Origin: Desulfobacterales bacterium
Lineage (GTDB): Bacteria > Desulfobacterota > Desulfobacteria > Desulfobacterales > B30-G6
Length of the DNA stretch: 32,321 bases
Assembly (NCBI GenBank): GCA_029940035.1
Contig: JAOZRT010000018.1
Coordinates: 1-32,321, forward strand
Direction: 5' to 3'
The notes beneath the pieces are model-generated. The model had not been told where the DNA came from, searched no databases, and saw only the letters and a list, made by a program, of their open reading frames with translations. Below, piece by piece: positions 30,868 through 32,321 of this stretch; the first letter of the stretch is position 1, and each line of letters starts with the position of its first letter. The translations under genes and the position numbers were made by a program.

Positions 30868-32321
30868 ATGCAGCCCTTATCCCAGATCCTGAACACACAA
30901 TTTAACGTCTCCGAACAAGATGTGGATGAAGCCCTTCAGATCAAGGGTAAAACCGGAGGGGATGTGGGTGAGATCCTGTGTCGCAAAATGGTGATTACCG
31001 AGCACCAACTCCTGGCGGCCAGGGGGATTCAATATCAACTGCCCGTCTGGGATAAAATTCCCCTGGAAAACATCCAGAGAGATTTTACCCAGAAAGTGCC
31101 GATCCAGTTCCTAAAGAGATTCCACATGCTCCCGTTGGAAATACAGGCAGCGCCCGTGGGTTCGTCCGAAGAGCCACCCGAAATCCAGGCCGAGGATTTC
31201 CATGCGGTAGCGAAAAAGGACGCCATTGCCGTCCATGATCCGGCGGATTTTCAACCGCTGGACGACCTGGCCGGGCTGCTGGGTATGGCATCTTTTGATG
31301 TTGTGCTGTCCACCAGGGAAGAAATCATCGCAGCCATCAATTTTGCCTATGATATGAGCAGGGATTCGGCCGAACAGCTGGTTCAGGACATGGAAGCGGA
31401 CGACGGCATGATCATCGGCGAAATGGAGGGCACGGCCGACCTCCTGGACGACACCAGCGATGCCCCCATCATCAAACTGGTCAATCATATTCTGTCGCAG
31501 TCTATCAAAGCCAGAGCCAGTGACATTCACATCGAGCCTTATCAGGAAAGTTTCAAGGTTCGCTATCGAGTCGACGGCATCCTGTATGATTTGCTGACCC
31601 CCCCCAAATGGATCCAGGCCTCTCTGATCTCCAGGATCAAGGTGATGGCTAAAATGAACATCGCTGAAAAAAGGCTGCCCCAGGATGGCCGACTTGAGGT
31701 TAAAATCGGCAATATGCAGATCGACGTCCGTGTTTCCACCATCCCGACGTCATTTGGGGAACGCGTTGTTCTCAGGTTGTTGAATAAAACCAGCTCCCTG
31801 CTTACGCTTTCGGATCTGGGACTAAACAAAGACCGCTTGACCACTTTGGAAAAACTGGTTTCCTCACCCAATGGAATTATTCTGATAACCGGGCCCACGG
31901 GCAGCGGCAAGACAACGACGCTTTACGCAATTCTGTCTTCCCTCAACTCGCCGGATATCAATATCATTACCATCGAAGACCCCATTGAATACCAGATTAA
32001 CGGCATCAGCCAGATACAGGTCAACCCCAAGATTGACCTGACCTTTGCCCTGGGCCTGAGATCCATTGTCCGTCAGGATCCCGACGTGATACTGGTGGGT
32101 GAAATCCGCGATCACGAAACAGCAGAGATAGCCGTGCAGTCTGCGCTTACCGGCCATCTCGTGTTTTCAACGCTGCACACCAACGATTCGGCCGGGGCCA
32201 TTACAAGACTTGTGGATATCGGTATCGAGCCTTTTCTCATCTCATCCTCGGTCATTGCCGTGGCCGCGCAGAGGCTTGTGCGGGTACTTTGTGAAAAGTG
32301 CAAGGAACCGTACAATCCGGA
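30868..32321 (+). CDS. gspE: Type II secretion assembly ATPase GspE, C terminus cut by the window edge
   Basis: 484 codons are visible from the ATG at 30868. The N-terminal domain (about 1-70, with VSEQDVDEALQIKGKTGGDVGEIL) is the GspL-binding type found in GspE/PilB. Then come VNHILSQSIKARASDIHIEPY and RYRVDGILYDL (N2 domain), Walker A GPTGSGKTTTLYAIL at about residue 342, the Asp box IITIEDPIEYQI, Walker B DPDVILVGEIRD at about 405, and the His box GHLVFSTLHTNDS. The last residues (RVLCEKCKEPYNP) begin the four-cysteine zinc motif; the rest lies beyond the window. It powers pseudopilus assembly from the cytoplasm. No strong ribosome site; AAAGAAGA lies upstream. Confidence 0.96.
   Translation, partial: MQPLSQILNTQFNVSEQDVDEALQIKGKTGGDVGEILCRKMVITEHQLLAARGIQYQLPVWDKIPLENIQRDFTQKVPIQFLKRFHMLPLEIQAAPVGSSEEPPEIQAEDFHAVAKKDAIAVHDPADFQPLDDLAGLLGMASFDVVLSTREEIIAAINFAYDMSRDSAEQLVQDMEADDGMIIGEMEGTADLLDDTSDAPIIKLVNHILSQSIKARASDIHIEPYQESFKVRYRVDGILYDLLTPPKWIQASLISRIKVMAKMNIAEKRLPQDGRLEVKIGNMQIDVRVSTIPTSFGERVVLRLLNKTSSLLTLSDLGLNKDRLTTLEKLVSSPNGIILITGPTGSGKTTTLYAILSSLNSPDINIITIEDPIEYQINGISQIQVNPKIDLTFALGLRSIVRQDPDVILVGEIRDHETAEIAVQSALTGHLVFSTLHTNDSAGAITRLVDIGIEPFLISSSVIAVAAQRLVRVLCEKCKEPYNP

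Noticed and set aside
1-32321. tRNA, rRNA, insertion sequence, phage, toxin-antitoxin or defence genes
   Set aside because: Looked for on both strands in the gaps and among the proteins; none seen.

Overview
The window reads as chromosomal DNA of a Gram-negative anaerobe, most likely a Desulfobacterota (sulfate-reducer-like 'deltaproteobacterium'). This is inferred from four things: a four-part ferredoxin-dependent 2-oxoacid oxidoreductase locus joined to hisC-cmk-rpsA-sppA; a complete-looking type II secretion (T2SS) cluster with a secretin, which implies an outer membrane; moderate GC; and the protein families themselves. I see no tRNA, rRNA, phage, transposase or CRISPR array. No gene-free stretch exceeds about 250 bases.

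Layout. 1-1189 (minus): N-terminal part of a PlsB-type glycerol-3-phosphate acyltransferase running off the left edge, divergent from a 94-residue membrane protein (1387-1671, plus). 1841-3807 (minus): RNase HI and a NamZ/DUF1343 muramidase-like protein, with an imperfect direct repeat on either side of the RNase H gene. 4040-9285 (plus): P-loop ATPase, two-cluster ferredoxin, alpha, beta and gamma subunits of a VOR/KOR-type oxidoreductase, then hisC and cmk. 9472-12327 (plus): ribosomal protein S1 from its own promoter, a terminator, a heptamer tandem repeat, and an SppA-type S49 peptidase. 12398-13006 (minus): YciO/Sua5 family protein. 13192-19645 (plus): guaB with a terminator, dnaE, and a ManC-like nucleotidyltransferase whose start overlaps the dnaE end. 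19698-20120 (minus): unknown 140-residue protein, divergent from the T2SS operon. 20366-32321 (plus): gspF-G-H-I-J-K-L-M-N-C-D-E, the last gene cut by the right edge.

How the genes work together. The oxidoreductase genes would make one redox enzyme that exchanges electrons between 2-oxoacids and ferredoxin. hisC, cmk, rpsA, guaB and dnaE are housekeeping genes for histidine, nucleotides, translation and replication. The gsp genes encode an assembly ATPase (E), inner-membrane platform (F, L, M, C), pseudopilus (G-K), outer-membrane secretin (D) and an accessory protein (N). The order is a rotation of the classical C-to-N order: F is first, behind a very good sigma70-type promoter, and C-D-E come last.

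The gene content is mostly ordinary, and I do not see a clear new multi-gene system. The most unusual signals are in non-coding DNA. (1) A composite two-hairpin element occurs at the stop codons of rpsA, gspF and gspC with the same architecture and the same 5-nt spacer. (2) The promoter geometry at gspF predicts a leaderless mRNA. (3) An 11-bp perfect inverted repeat swallows a possible gspL start codon. (4) A run of 7-bp repeats lies directly before sppA. (5) The ManC cupin domain has lost the metal-binding histidines expected for isomerase activity. All functional statements come from reading motifs by eye; no database search was run.
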